Shown here one piece after another: positions 32,001 through 47,000 of a stretch of DNA of 64,000 nucleotides. The DNA lies in contig NC_034421.1 of assembly GCF_002078875.1 (NCBI RefSeq), forward strand, positions 13,408,688 through 13,472,687. Reading direction: 5' to 3'. The notes below the pieces were generated by a model that saw nothing but the letters and a program-made list of their open reading frames with translations, searched no databases and was not told the origin of the DNA. Position 1 is the stretch's first letter. Each line of letters begins with the position of its first letter. Origin of the DNA: Numida meleagris. Lineage: Eukaryota > Chordata > Aves > Galliformes > Numididae. Position numbers and translations under genes: made by a program.

Positions 32001-35000
32001 TAACATCTTAGCAAACAAAGAAGGGGAAAAAAAAGCTTTGTACAGGAGGTTGCCATCATTTTGTCTAATTTTGTCCATTTCCAAGCGCATTAAAAAAATA
32101 AAACCCACAGAACCTCTTGGTGCTGTCATCAGCTGCAGCGCTGTATTTAGAGCATCATTTGTATGATCGATTCTCTGCTGAGCTGTTAATAGCAGCCATC
32201 AAAAGGTTAACAGCGGGGGTTTTATGGCCAAGCATTAGGGAAGAGCTTTCCTCTAACAGAAACGATCACTCTTCCAGAAGCATTTATTTATGAAAGTGCA
32301 GTGACGGTCTGGCATGGCCACGGCCACCAAAGCTGGTGGTTGGGGCTGGCTGAGGCACACGGCTTTGTAGGTTCCATCTTTAGGGAATAGACAATGAAGT
32401 TGGGGGAATAAAAAAAAAAAAAAAGGCAAACGTGCTCTAAATGAAAGCTCTTCTGGAGAAAGCTTAAATAGCTTTATAAGCTGTGACGTCTTTTATGAGC
32501 ACTTTCATATTTCCCAGAATACTCAGATGCTTTTGTTAGAGGGAGAATGGCTTTGGTCTGACATGAACTAAAATTAGCGGTGCGTTTTCTGCTCAAATAA
32601 ACGTGCGGTGTCTAAAGTGCAATCCCAAATCAATTCCTATGTCTGGCAACAGCTCTTATTAACGTGGCCCCAAATGTTTTATCGTTGATATTGCTGTCCT
32701 GTGTGTTTTCTCCCACTCGCTGCCCAGAGCCATGTGAGCTCTCGTCCTTCTGAGGGCTGAGCCCAGAGCTGCCGGGTATGGAGAGTCAGCTTCTTCAGAG
32801 CCTTGTCTGATGCACTGATTTGGACTCTGAGCAGCCCAAAATGCCATAGACAGGCAGCTATTATTGCTGTTTTCCTGAAGAGAAGTCAGTTAATGGCTCT
32901 TATCTCTTAAAATGCTCAGCTGGTCTATCTAGGTTTTGCTGATCCTTTTCATTTAGGACAAGAGGTAATGGGCCTCACCAGGGGAGGTTCAGGTTGGGTG
33001 TTAGGAAACGTTCAGTCTCAGGAAGAGCAGTGATGCAGGGGCACTGCTGCCAGGGAGCGGTGGGGTCACCGTGCGTGGAGGCGTGCAGGAACCGTGGGGA
33101 TGTGGCACTGAGGACGTGGTCAGTGGGCACGGTGGGGTGGGCTGGGGTTGGACCTGGGGGTCTGAGAGGTCTCAATTTTTTTTTTAATTCTATGATTTCT
33201 GGAGGATTTCCTGAATGAAGAATGTATTTGAGTGTGCAATTACTGGGTATTCAAGTAATTGCTGTTCAGGGAGGAAGCTGTGTGCTTACTTGTGAGTCTC
33301 ATTTGTTTGGTGGTATGGGACTGGTATTAAAGGTTGGAGCTCAGAGATAAATACTGTGAGTAAGCAACTACTACGTCTGCCTTGATAAGTTATTGAATCG
33401 CCCTTGACAAACTTAGCAGGAGACAATTGGGAGTGGTCAGGGCATAGCTCCATGGTGCCCTGGGGCTCCCACCCTGGTTGCTGGCAGCCACACTGGGTCA
33501 GATGGGCAATTCTAAGAGCGACAGGCTTGGCAGGTATGACACCAGCATCCAGGCACGCTTGTTTTGTGTGTCACCCTCCCACACTGTGGCGCTGTCTGGG
33601 GCTGTGGGACTTGCTGGAAGTAGGGAATCCCAAGCAGTGGGGCAACGTGGATGGTGACACATGGAATCTGACCTCGGCTGCTTTTAATGAATTGAGAAGT
33701 GAGCACTGTTGGCTCTGATTGCCTGTGGGGCCGAGCTTGCTCTACCTGCCCATCTCTGTGGGGCTGGGGCAGCTCCTGGTTTATCTGTGTGCTGCTTGGG
33801 GCAGCAGACAGCAGCTCCTCTCCCAGACCCTGTGATACCTTCCTGCCCCTTTCCTCCAACGCAGAGTGAGCGCTGAGTCCTAGAGTGGAAGCTGCCTGCA
33901 TGTTAATGTGAGGGATAATACTGGAGATATCACAGAAGGGTTCAGCACAGGTCCTGAAAGCAGTTCTACCCTTGTTATGGCCTTGCTGGTTAATTCCTCT
34001 GGGCTGTGGGAGCAGGTACTTCTCTCTGCAGTTCTCCAGCAGTGCGTGCCCTTGCATCCTCTTTACCACAACCCAGTTATCGCAGCATTGCTTGCAAGTT
34101 GGATGATTGCTGCATGCCCCGGGAGAGGTTAACCTGGGGGATACCCCAGGGACGGTGACTCCACCACCTCCCTGGGCAGCCTATTCCAGCACCTGACCTC
34201 TCTTTCAGAGAATGAATTTTTCCTTACATCCAACCTGAACCTCTCCTGGTGCAACTTGAGCCTCTTCTCTCTCGTCCTTTCCCTAGTTATATGGGAGAAG
34301 AGGCCGACCCACCTCACCACAACCTCCTTTCAGGGAGTTGTAGAGAGCTACCCTGAGCCTCCTAATCCTGAATCTTACATAAAAAAAAACCCAAAAAACA
34401 GCAGGATTAATCTTGAGTATCCTTCCTAAAGGAGGATTGACTTTCTCATCCCAAACCCTTCAAATCCTGACATCTCTGTGCAAGGAGCAAATGCTTCTCA
34501 TTGAACTGAGGCAATCCGGATCGGTGGAGCGTTGGGATGAAGAGAATGGTGCTCCCAGCAGGGGAGCCTGACTGCATTGAGTCCATGGGAGCAAGGCATG
34601 GAAGTTTCCTTATGGGTGCTGGGCAGCTGGAGCTGCCAGTGGGACTTGGTTTGTGTTGAAGAGCAGAGTGAATTTCAGGGATTTAAGGAAATGCTCAGGA
34701 AGGGAAGGGCACTTCAGGGGGTGGTTGCCCACAGGGGCCACATGCACACAGCTGGAGGCAGTGACAGCGGGTGCTTGCTCTGGCTGAAGTTGACAAAGTG
34801 GCTTTGATTCGATTGTAGGCTATTTTAAGCCAATTGCTCGCTAGCAGCACGTTTTGTTCTATTTTTTGCTCAAGTAGTCCTTGCTTTCTAGAGCACACAC
34901 TTTACCGGGGGGGTAGAGAGGGGAGAAGGATGGGGGAGGAGAAAAGAGAATGAAATTCTGTCTTCGTTTACTGAACCATTGAAGATGCTGTGAGAGGTGG

Positions 35001-38000
35001 GAGCGGGCAGCAGTGGTGCTCCCCTGGGCTGTCCCGCTTGCTCCACTCTTCATAGCTTGTCCTCCTGCAGCCACGGGTTGAGTTTGGTTTTAGTTGTAGA
35101 GGCAGAATTTTCAAGTTTTCTTCCCCGTTTTACATTGTCTCTATGCGGAGGAAGGTTGGGCCCTGAATCTTGCTGCGTTTGTTATTGATAGCATGAGTTG
35201 AAAACGTGGGAGGGAGGGGAATGGCACAGCCATGGCACAGACCTGCTGTTTCGTAAGGCTATCCATTATGGGGTTCAGCTGAGAGGGAACTGCAGTGCAG
35301 GCAGAGGCCATCCTCGGTGCTGGGATGTTACCAGAATAAAATCTCAGCTCCAGAGAGTCACAAAACTGCCATAACCTTGCAACTGCTGCATACCACTCTG
35401 ATTTTTTTTTTTCAGACTCGCCCATGCTGAGCTATAACTGAATAATTCCAATAGTAAAAACTAAATTTGGGCCTCATCAAACCTCGGAATGCTTGTGTGT
35501 CTCTTCTCAAAGTGCTGCAAATGCTTTCATCCCTTGAGCTGCCACTGCCCCCTTGGTGCTGCAGCTGTGTGCCCTTCCAGGTGTCAGCTGGTAGCATCTT
35601 GGCTTGAATTTGTTGTTTTTGTGAGAATTGTGGCACAGCTGAGCTGACTTGTGGCTCCTGACCATCCCCAGGGGCAAGGAGGAACCTTCTACTGGTGTCA
35701 TTGCTTAATGCAACTGAGCAAGTGATCCCTTAGCGACGGTCCAGGCTTTCCCTTATGACAAACCTTGTTGCTTCTGGGTGCAATGCGCAGTTTGAATTCC
35801 TCATTGTTTTTGCCCTCCACCTGGATTTCATTCTTCTGCTTTTGTGGCACAAAGGATGCTGACCTCCAAGTGCTGTCTTTTGAGAAATCATCTACGCTGG
35901 ATGCACCGAGTGCAATTCAAACTGGAAATCTGCATTAACTCCTTCTTTTTGGTGACGTTTGCAGGCATCTGAAGAGGCCTCGCTCCGGGCTTTGGAGAGT
36001 TTGATGACGGAGTTCTTCCACAATTGCACAACGAATGAGCGGAAGCGGGAGATAGGTGAGTGCCTGCCCCTTCCAAGGGACGGTCCCACTGCATTGTGCT
36101 GCCTGCAGACCTCAGCAGAGGTCACTTGGTGCTTTTATTAAACAAATGTGGCAGGGAAAAGCGCTCTGTCTGCAGAATTGGCATCGCAGCCGCTCCTGCT
36201 TGTGCAAACTTGAAGTAAGGGCTCACATAGCTTGGGTTTGGGAGAACCCACGGCAGGTAACTGACATCAATAACTAACATCAGAAACTGCTCCTGTGAGC
36301 ATGGAGCTGCAGATTCTTTTTGCTGGATGGAAGCTTGGGTAGAGGAGGGATGTTGGTTTTTCTCTGCCTGCACAGTGCCGCTGCTTGGCTTGGAAAATGC
36401 CCACCTTCTGCTTAGAGGTGGAGCGTGGACTTGAGGAGTTGTCCTGCCCCAGAGAGGGAAAGCAGAAGAGTGCCCTAATTAATGTGAAATGGCAAGGGGA
36501 AGTGAACAGTGAGGTTTCATTGTGGGTAGTGTTATTAAATGTGTCCTTCTGAAAACCAGCAGAGATCACACTGGTGCTCCAGAGCAGCTCCTTGCTGCTG
36601 TGCCTCGTGGCACCAATAGGTCATTTTGCTTTTCTTCTGAAACTTCTGCCACTTCTGTAACTTCAGTGTGAAGGTACGATCAGTGTGAAAGATCTGTTCC
36701 AGAAGTCTGGATGAATAAAGAATAAGCACCTGGCCAAGTATTCTTCTATTGAGATCACCTGCAGTGCTAGAATGGGAGCCTGCTTTGGCAGGGGGTTGCA
36801 CTAGATGATCTCTAGAGGTCCCTTCCAGCCCCTACAATTCCATGAATCTGTGGATCTCCGTCGTGCCTTTCAGATGGAGGTGTATCACAAATACCATTGC
36901 TGTGTTCCTTTCTGTATCTCCCTGTTCCCCGGGTCTAGCTGCAGGAAGGGAACCCGCTGTGAAGGCTGAAATGTGGCCAGCCTGTAGCACAGCCCTTGCA
37001 GCTCCTCCTTCCTGCTGCATTTGGTGTGCAGCTGCCTGACCTGAGATGCCCACCAAACCCTTCATCAGAGGTGCAGAGGCTTTTGGGTGCTGACTTGCAA
37101 CAAACCAGTGTCTCTGGAAGCAATTGCATTTAAACAAGAACCATTTTTTGAGTACTTTTTTCTTTACAACTGGTCTCAATATTCAGCGCTTAGCCAGGTG
37201 TCGTACTTCTGTCATTTCAGAATACTGCTTGACATACCTGTTTTCATCAAAGCCTGCTGTTAGATTATTCTCAAGGCTTTTGAGTGCGATGCCCCCTGCC
37301 CTGGTTGTTTGAGTGACCCTGAATGTGTTTTTTTCTATGCTCAGCCTGCTATATATGCATTGTTATGGCTCCGTTTACAGCTTAAGAATTTTAATGCATT
37401 TTCTCATACTTTGCTTTTTCAGAGGAGCTTTTAAATAATTTCGCCCAGCAGATAGGAGCCTGGAGATTCTGCCTCTATTTCCTGTCAAGCACAAGGAATG
37501 ACTACGTGATGATGTACAGTCTGACTGTGTTTGAGGTAAGGTGCATGTTGTTGCCTGCTTAGTGCTTTTTCCTTGTCTGATGCAGTTCTGTATGACAATC
37601 GATTTTATTTGAAAGCGTTTCTCTAAAAAGGCAGCCTTAATAGGGACAGTGATACAGCTTCTTTTATGGCTCTCTCTTAAAGAATTTATTTAATGGCAGG
37701 CTGACGGTAGGAGAATACGAATCTTTGTACATAAATTGAAGAATTAACTTCCTAGCATCTCTAAGTACAAATTACCTGCAGTTTCAGAGGCTGCTCGAGT
37801 TTTCTGCACCATGCTTTTAAGAATGACTGCTTTTATATTCTTCTTGTGGTCAGAAATGCGCATGGTTACCATCTACTAGCTGCTGCAAACTGTAACGCTA
37901 AGAGGAGAAACCAAATTGCTTTTTGAAATCTTGCTTTTCAAATCTTTGAAATCTCTTTTTCTGGCATGTTCTTTTTCTGAATTACACCCCGCAAGCTTGT

Positions 38001-41000
38001 TTGAATTCTAGAGGGAAGGTCAGTCTTAGAAGACCATGTCCCACTTTGTCCCTATTTATAAAGGAGAACAAAGTTGTGGTTAAAAGCCTGAGCATTGGTT
38101 TGTATAGCTACTGGAGGACACGAAGTATTCTGTGCAAGCTTTATCTTATCGTTCTCAGTGAGCAGCACAGTGTCTTTCCCTGATGATATTCTGGGGTTTG
38201 GTTGTGGTTAACGGGGTCTGTTTTCCCTTTGTGTCTCTGCACTGTGTTCTGGGCTGGGTTGCAGTCTGAGCCTTGCTCCAAACTCAAGGAGCGTTAATAC
38301 CCTCTGCAGTGGCCTGCTCTATAGACACAGCAAACAACTCTGTTCTTACAAGTTGCTTTGACAAATTATGTGTCCGTGTTGTTGTTGACTTCTTTATGTA
38401 AAAGACTCCATTTATCTGGGGCTGGAAAGGGAGGAGGGTGAAGTAGATCTGCAAATGGAATCTGCGTGGCCCTTGACAGTCAGGAGAGCCCTTCTCAGAA
38501 AGGAGTGGCAGAAGTTTAATGGAATGGATGTTACACAGGAGCCGTAATTAAACTGATTTTCATGAGGAGGAAAACATGTTTGGTTAGTGAGCCTCTGGGA
38601 GGAGGGAGCAAGTAGTACTGAAAAAATGAATTGTGCCCAGAACTAAGCAGAACAAAGAAATCACTGTGCAAGTGTAAAGCGAGGGAAGCAATCCGCAGCT
38701 CAGCTGAGAGATTAGGATCTCTCAGTGGAGAAGGTGGAATTGCTGATGTTAACTGCTGTAGCACTGTGCCTTTCCTCTGCAGGTCTGCATGTTTACCATG
38801 GGCCTTAGCTCTGTGTTGAGTGTCAGTCCAACCGTGTGTAGAGACACAAGGCTCATCCCTAAAACTTCCTGTGAGTGCTGTGTTTTCTAGAATATCCAGA
38901 AAGCTAACAGCTGATGTGGTGTAAAAGTCTTCCTCCTGGCCCCCTTCTGGATGAACTGTTTTCTCCTCTTGCTCTGGGAAAAGAGAATGTCTTCCCAAGA
39001 GTGTTTCTAAGATGGAGAAAGCTGCCACTTCCAGATGAATGGGATGAACTGTGAACGTGTGAGGATGGATATTGATGCTAAAGCATCTGCCAGTTTTATG
39101 GGTGCTTCAGAAGTTGCTCTGGACTTGCAGTGGGGAACTGTCACTTGACTGGGACACTGCTGGTTTCTAAGCAATACTTCTGGATCCTCTCGAGGGGAAA
39201 AGAAAAAAAAACCTCTTAACCTTTCTGAGACGCTGTGTGTGTTTATGAACCATCTGTATGTGTATGTGTATACCTACATCTCTGCACACTGAACTGGTAC
39301 CTCAGTACCATGCTTGTGATCTGCTCAGACCATAAGCACAGCTTTCCATATCTACACAAGCACTGCACAACATTCCCTGCTGTTGCATTTTCCAGCTATA
39401 TGCCTGCAAACAGCTACAGATAATGCCCCTGTAGCAGGCCTCCTGTATAAGTTATCCCTAGGGGCTGAGCTACTAATGCTCCAGAGTCCCTAAATGGGAT
39501 TGTGGCATGGCAGGGAAGCAATTTGTGACTCTTCTTATGGATTTTGTCTGCTTTTTTTTTTTTTTTTAAGTGGACTAAAAGCTTTCTGTTTAAGTGATGC
39601 CCTGTCACTGCAGAATCACTGCTTGAGAAGTGACCTTCCAGCTGAGCTCCAGGAGACCTCTGGGGCCTCAGAGCCATCGAGAGCCAAACTTACTTCCCTT
39701 CTGTGTTGTAATTCTGCCTCACGCAGGGCTATTTTTCCCTTTTAGAAGGGGAAGTGTAGCTGTCCAGGGTTAAAAGCTTGAGGCAAGCAGCCAGCTCTGC
39801 TTGACCCAAGTCTGGTTAATGTGGCGACGTGCCATGTGCCATAGGGTAGAAGTCATCTTTAGTGAAAACCTGATGTTGGGAGGGTGCCGTGAGTCTGATA
39901 CTGTTGTAGTGGGTGTGGAACTTTATTTTTTGTTAGAGCTTGTTCCTGCACTCTGCATGGCTTGTAAGAGGTGGGCTCAGTGAGTTTTGCTCAGCAGCCT
40001 GAGCATCGCTGCCTTCCATTGCCCAAGGACCCCATTATGCAGCAGAGCCTATGCAGAGGTGGTGGAGCAGGGTCTGTGGCCTCTGAAGCTGCTCTTGTTC
40101 TGCCGGGCTTAGTCCTCACACAGTCATCCTTGTGCTGATAAAGATACCAGGGTTAGGACTGCTGAGTAGTTGTAGCATCTGAACTGGTAACTTTGCCTGG
40201 AAAGCCTGGGTCAGAGCTCTAACAAGAGAAGTATCTTCTCTTTTCACCTGCTGATGTCTCATTGTTTTCTTATCTTCAGGTCTGCCCGTGGCAGCCAAGA
40301 AGCTTGAACGTGTAGATGCTTAATTTTTTAACTGGCCGTGCATGGTCAGTGAAAGGCATGGACAGATCTGAAAGCTATGGCCTTTTCCCCACCATGAGCC
40401 CGGGGTGTGAGATGCAGCAGCGCTGCACAGTGCCCTGTCCCTGCACTGTGTCCCTGAGGTCTCTCCATGAGTACAGCTCTGGCTGGCCTTCACAGTAAGC
40501 TTTGTAGCTACACCTGAGGCTGTAGGGGATCAGGTTTTTCTTAAGAAAGCGGTGTTATGTCTAAAAAGCTGCTGATAATACATATGTTAAAATGCTTTTC
40601 CTTCAGGCACTAGACCTGGCATTGTTAAGGTTATCCTATTCAGGCACCAAAGTGTTTATTTTCAGTGAAGCATGTCATATCAGCGTGTTTAAGGTGGGCT
40701 CACTGGGGAGCTCTGTTTCTTTTCCAGAACCTAATCAATAAGATGTGGCTTGGGGTCCCATCTCAAGACAAAATGGAGATCCGCAGCTGCCTGCCCAAGC
40801 TCCTGCTAGCTCAGCACAAAACTCTGCCTTACTTCATCAGGAACAAACTCTGCAAAGTCATCGTGGATATTGGCCGACAGGACTGGCCCATGTTCTACCA
40901 CGACTTTTTCACTAACATCTTGCAGGTAAGAAGTTTCTAAAGATTTTTTTTTTCCCCCCACCTAATTCTAATAGCTCAAGTTACCCTGAAAAGCTTTGGC

Positions 41001-44000
41001 ACCTCATCACATAAAGTCACCTGCTGAATGCTGTTGGCAGGTTTGAGGTCTCATACAGAGATCTAGAAGGTGTATGTGAGGGCCGTGGCTGAGATGCTGC
41101 CATTCGTTTGGATGTTAATTGTTTGAAATGCAACATCTTCAGGTGAAGCCAGGGCTTGACTAGCAGCTCACTGCTGCAGACCTCCTCTTTTGGTTGAGTA
41201 CTTTGTTTCCAGTTCTCCCAAAAACGTTCAGAATTGACTTAGAGTCTGACTGTGAGCTGAAGTGCTGCTCAGCCTTTCTCTGCCGTCATAATTACATCGT
41301 TTGAATGCAGCTATGCCTACAGACAAGCCACAAGGCAATTACTGAAATAAATCATCCCTAAGTGTCAAGAGTTTTTGTTAAGACAAATGGATCTAGTATT
41401 AATTGCAAAAGTAAGAAAGCCCACTTGGCATCCCAGGCTTGTTTTGTTGCTCACTGCAGTAACCTCTTCTGAAATAGCTCTCTGTAACCACCTAGTGCAG
41501 CATGCTGCAATTTTTTTCCTGAACTGTCTCTCTGACAATAAGTACTTTAAGACAGCTGTCTATATTTAAGTTTTGGCTTTGATTACATCTGAGTTTGCAA
41601 TTGAAACACATTCTAATCTACTTAGCCATCTTTAGTGCTTACAGAGCCCACTTTGGGTATCAGTTTTTCCTTAAGCCTCTCCTCGTGGACTGAGCTTCTG
41701 AGGGATGAGCACAGCCGTCTGATCTCAAGTTTGTCTTCTGAGGTGATTTAAAGCAATTATTTGATTCTTGAGCAGCAAATCGATATCACAGTTCTTTAGT
41801 TTCTGAAGTCTTTGTTGAGCTGTTAGGGGAAAGGCGTAGAAAACTTGGTCTGTTGCACTATTGTTATGCAAAACCAGTAATTCTAGTGCTGCTACTTGAG
41901 TAATGTTAAGTTTTATATTTCTGTAGTGTCTGTGCATGGTACTGCAGAATATCCTGGCATTGTCAGAAAATATGAAGAGAAAAGCTGTTAAGTCCTTTTG
42001 TAACTTACTAACAAGCTGTGTATTTAGCTTCCTTTAGAATCGTAGAATTGTTCAGGTTGGAGAAGACCTCTCAGATCCCCAGGTCCAACCCCAGCCCACC
42101 CCACCATGCCCACTGACCACGTCCTCAGTGCCACATCCCCACCTCCTTGGGCAGCCTGTGCCAATGCCCCACCACTCCTGAGAAGAAACTGTTCCTAATA
42201 CCCAACCTGCTGCCAGCTCCTGCACCATCACTCTTCCTTTCTGGAGGCCCAAGTCACGTATGTCCAGATGAAGAGCTTATAGGTGGCTTTTTCCTGCAAC
42301 ATATTTCACCAAAATGTGCAGCCTGCTCAGTGTTAGGCCAGCTTGTCTCTGGTCTGATGGGCCAGTGAGCTGAAGTCAGCCTTCATTGTTTAATTTATGA
42401 TTTCAAGGATTACTTGCAGTAATGGTGATTGACTTTAGATTTATTTTCCTCCTGGTGGGAGCAGTGCATAAGTCATTTTTGATGTTTCAGGTCGAGAGAA
42501 CAGGGGTGTCTTTCAGCTGAAAATAAAACCTTGTCCCACTTGAGTGTCTCTTTAATATCCCAGTGGCTTACGAAGGCAAAAATCCTTGCTTTCTCTGCTC
42601 CTATTCCTATGCATTGTGTACATGGTGGAACTCATTCTTCTAGGCTAAAAGTGATTTCCAGTATGAAGTACAATGCAGCCACAGGCAGAGGTGCACCCTG
42701 TACCTGTGTTGGCTGCAGCTGTCTGCCTGCTGCTGGAAGGAATGTGTTTGTTTTTTTGGGGGGAGCTGCCTGCCTGGTGGTGCGGGCCCTGAGCAGCAGC
42801 CCCATTACCTGGTGAAACCATGGGTACTGTGGTTCTGAGAAGTGATGATGTCAGCAGAAGGTGGTAAATGGAGGAGCAAACTGTTACTGGTAAACGTGCT
42901 GGAACAGAGAATGTGTGCAATGACGTGATGAAAGCTCTCAGGAAACCCCAGAGATTCCCGTGGTGCTTGAACCGTTGCATCATCGTAGGTTGATGTCTCC
43001 AGAAATGAAATCCTTGCAGCTCTGCAAACTGGGAGCTGATACTCCTCAGTCCCGGACCCGCTGTGAACTGCAGGGAGGATTGCTCATCTCCTCTTAGTGA
43101 TCGGAGACTTTTTCAGAACGTTATCACATTGCATTCATGCCTTTTCCTCTCAGTTGATTCAGTCTCCTGTGACCACTCCTCTGGGACTGATCATGCTGAA
43201 AACAACCTCGGAAGAGCTGGCCTGTCCACGCGAGGATCTGAGCGTAGCCCGCAAGGAAGAGCTACGTAAGCTGCTGCTGGACCAGGTGCAAACCGTACTT
43301 GGGCTCCTCACAGGTACGAGCTGGTGTGCTTGCAGCTCTGAAACAACCATCTCCCTTCCCCACCCCTATGGTGCTGCCAAGCTTGCCCATTCTCAGAGCA
43401 GTAAAGCAGGGTGTGCGTGATGTAGTGACTGCTCGTGCTGCTCAAGCACTTTACCTCAGGGTGCCCGGGTCAGATTAATACAAAGCAAGCTAGTGTAGCA
43501 GAGCAGTTAATACAGCCAAGTGCCTCCTCCTGTTTATGAAGAGGGATTGAGATTGTCTTCTCTTAGTGACCCTGAAACACGTACTGAATGCTTGTACGCA
43601 CGCTGTTCCTTGTTAAACACTTGAGAGGTGTTTGAGTGGAACTATCTGTCTCTGGTATGTTTCTTGGATTGATGTCTTTTTAGCAATCTGTTCTAAAAAA
43701 TGTCTCTTTGGTCAGGTATTTTGGAGAGCATCTGGGACAAACACAGCGTTACTGCTGCCACTCCGCCACCATCCCCAACTTCAGGAGAAAGCGGTAAGGA
43801 CAGCTAAAGCTGAGTATTTATCTTCAAGCTTCCATGTGCTTTAACTTGCAATACCAGGTATAGATTCCTTCCTTTACTGTCTGTTTCCTAAGGCTGTTCT
43901 TAGGCCAACAAATTCTGGGTCAGAACAGCTAGCTTCAGCTGAGGAAGCCATTTCCACTGCAAGGGATGCCCCACTTGAAAATGTCACCTCATTTGGCAGC

Positions 44001-47000
44001 ACTGTTGTCCTCAGATGGCAGAAAGCTTTCTGAAGTGTCAGCTCAAAAGGCTGCATCATCACTGGGTTGGCACTGTTATATGTGAATTTCAGCTCTAAGC
44101 ACATCAAAAGGCAGAGTGGAGCAAAACTGAAGCCTAATCCAAAAGGAAAGTGACAGGACTTGTGCATCTTTATTGACAGAGTCTATTTTCTCCCCACTCC
44201 TGTTGGTCTTTTGCAGGGCTGTCTGTCTATACTCATTTACGTACATATTAATTATCTTTGAAAAGGAGGCCATGTTTCTATGTCCTTGGAGCACATTTAT
44301 TTATCCTGCTATGAGGAAAGCTGTAGATAGATGCAGAGGGTCTCCCCAGATGTAAGGACAGCGTTGATGAGAGCCATTTTTTGTGTTGCTCTATGTGATG
44401 TTTTTCTGTTACATTCATCTCACCTAGGAATTGTCCAGCAGCATGTGGTGTCTTTGTTCTGTCTCTGAATACAAAGCAGATCATGCAGTGAGATCAATAC
44501 TTTGTTGAAACAGTCGGATCTCAGATCTGTCTGCTTTTAACAAGGAAAAAGAAGGGTTTAGACTCTTGGAAACTAATGTTGGACTGTGCATGGTGAGGTG
44601 ATGAAATGCTTGGGGGTCCATTACTTCTTTCTCTACATTAACACCAAGTTGTGTTCTGCGTGTTAAGGGTTGTAACAGATCCCTTGAGTCTTCAGATGTG
44701 TCTGTAGGACCTTAAGCAGTTAACTGAAGGCTGTGGATGGCTCTGCTGTGCTGGGTTGCCCTGGTCAGCACCAGGCAGCGTGCTGGTGAATGTTGGAGTT
44801 TGGTTTGTTCATGCTTTGTTACCATTTTTACTTTTAAATCAGTGCTGTGCTTCTTTTATATTAAAATTTGTGTAGTCTGTAAGCTGACCAAACCTTTTTA
44901 CATGCATGCTGGTTCCGTGTGGGTCTCATTCATGCAGCAAAGTATTCCCACTTGCTGGTGACAGTTCTTTTCTGTTGCTTTCTCCTAGCTCAGAGAAGGC
45001 CACCTTCTTGTCCTTTTTATATTCCAGTGAAGTTATAGGTGTTCCAAAAAGCAAAATAAGCTTCAGAAGTCCCTATTAACATTTTAATGTCTTCTGTCAG
45101 AACTAAAATCTCTTTAGGAACTTGGAATATCCCTTCTTTCTTTTTTGCATAGCGAAGCAGAGTGCAACGTTTGCCACAAGTCCTGTATAATTTTAAAATA
45201 GCACTTAAAACCTACACTAAACTCATTTCTCATACCACTTAAGCAAAGTGGCTCCAGTGTGTGCTGTGCTGGGGAACATTTGGGGTATGGGATCAGATAG
45301 GAAGATCGGAATAGAATTCACTCAGCAGTGATCTCTCGGCCTCCCAATGTTGTCTTTGAATGATTTGTATCTCTTTATTTGATGACTCCCTTCCTTGGAC
45401 GTATTTGGTCATGTGTGATAAATGCATGAGTAGCACGAGCATTTGTTGCTGCTTCTGCAGAATTAGTGTGATCCCAGCTCCCCCTCTCTGACAGTTTTCC
45501 CCTTGTGCATGAATGCGCTTCTTCCTGTAAACACATCACCTGTTTGCAAAGGTACAAAATGTCCCTTAACACCCATTGAACTCTGAGCTTCAGTGATTTA
45601 ACTGGATGCCAAACGTTCAGACCAGCTGCCCTGAGTTACAGGGCCCTGATTTGCAGGCTGTGGCAATGCACTGACTGCTGGGACTCCCTGGTGCTTGCAG
45701 TTTGCTGGGAAGGCCCTTAGGAAGAAGCACGTTTGCTTCTGTGAGCAGAATGCAGCATCTTGCAGCATAACTATGGCTGTGAGTGCTGTGCTGGTGCTGT
45801 TCTCGTATTGAGACCGAGTGCGGGGTTATCTGATGCAGCTGAGGTGGTGTGATGCCTTACAGTTCTGGAGTAGAAGAGAAAAAGGTGTAAGGCATGGCAG
45901 GGAGTTATCAACGTCGTGGTGCAGAACGTCCATCTTGATGAAGGATGGAGGCTTGGGAGTCTGTTCATCACATGTGCTTTTGAGTACTTGGAAAACAGCT
46001 CGGTAAATCATAACTGCTGTGTTCATGCTGCTCATGCGTTGGGTCTTTTTGCTTTCAGAAAAAGTCACTTTGATTTTCTGGGGGGGGGGGAACTTTAAAT
46101 TCCATAATGTAGCAAACACCTGCAGATTTCTAAAGGTGAAGGGATGATTTGCACTGAAGGAAGAGAAGTTTCAGATCAGCAGCAGTCCCATAGAGCGCTG
46201 CTGGGACGCTGGGTGGAGTTGGGCTTCACTCACATCTTCCCCAGCAGGTACAGTTCTGATCTTCTGTATCAGGGGGTAGAATAGAGACAAAAGCTTTGTA
46301 GGACAGCACTGAAGATATTGAGTGGCTTCCACATAAGTGAGAAGAAAGGTCCAGTCCCAAATTCAGAATGAGGAGCTGCAACAGAAGACTCTTACTTGAG
46401 CGTAAAGGAGGAGGTGAATGGAAATTTTCTTTCCCTTTTTGGATAGAGGAAGTAGGAAACAGTTTGCAGTTGATATGCCCCGAAGAAAAGCTGTTTTCAC
46501 CCGGTGCGTAGTTAAGCTGCGAAACTCTGTTGCAAAGGGATGTTGCATGTGTTAAGTGTACACGGCCTCAGCTGCGGACTGGGTAAATCCATGGAAGAAA
46601 AATCCTCAGACTGCACAGAATTCTTCGGACCCCACTGGGCTCAGGAAGCCTTTGCACAGCAGCGGTCAGAGGCTGAGGAGTGTCACATCTATGTGCCACG
46701 GGCTGCTGGTCACTGAGAAGCAGTGCTGTGCTGCGCTGGGCAGGGTTTGGGTCTCAGCACCTCTGCTCTTACATGACCCACAAGCTGCTACGTGCAAGCA
46801 GAAGCAGCTCTGCCAAGTTTCGATATAATATGGGCGTGCTGCAGAATGTATGCAAGCCTGCATCAAGGATGCTCAAGCTCTTGAGGGGTGTAGATTTTGT
46901 AACAATCCCCTAAAATACACATCACGGTGCTGTGGTTTGGTTTTGCAAAGTGCTGCGTGTGTGCTTCTCAGTAAAGCTAATGGGGCAGTGCCGAGCTGCC

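Larger units (their letters stand above)
23046..35964 (+). other. XPO6: XPO6 intron 1 (12.9 kb)
   Basis: This is the longest intron. It begins in the CpG island and becomes AT-richer. It holds a tandemly amplified CR1 tail (25881-26015), an A run (32410-32424) and CR1 fragments on the plus strand (32956-33200) and the minus strand (34133-34372). The many short open frames have no family-like content, and no RNA gene was recognised. Confidence 0.8.
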
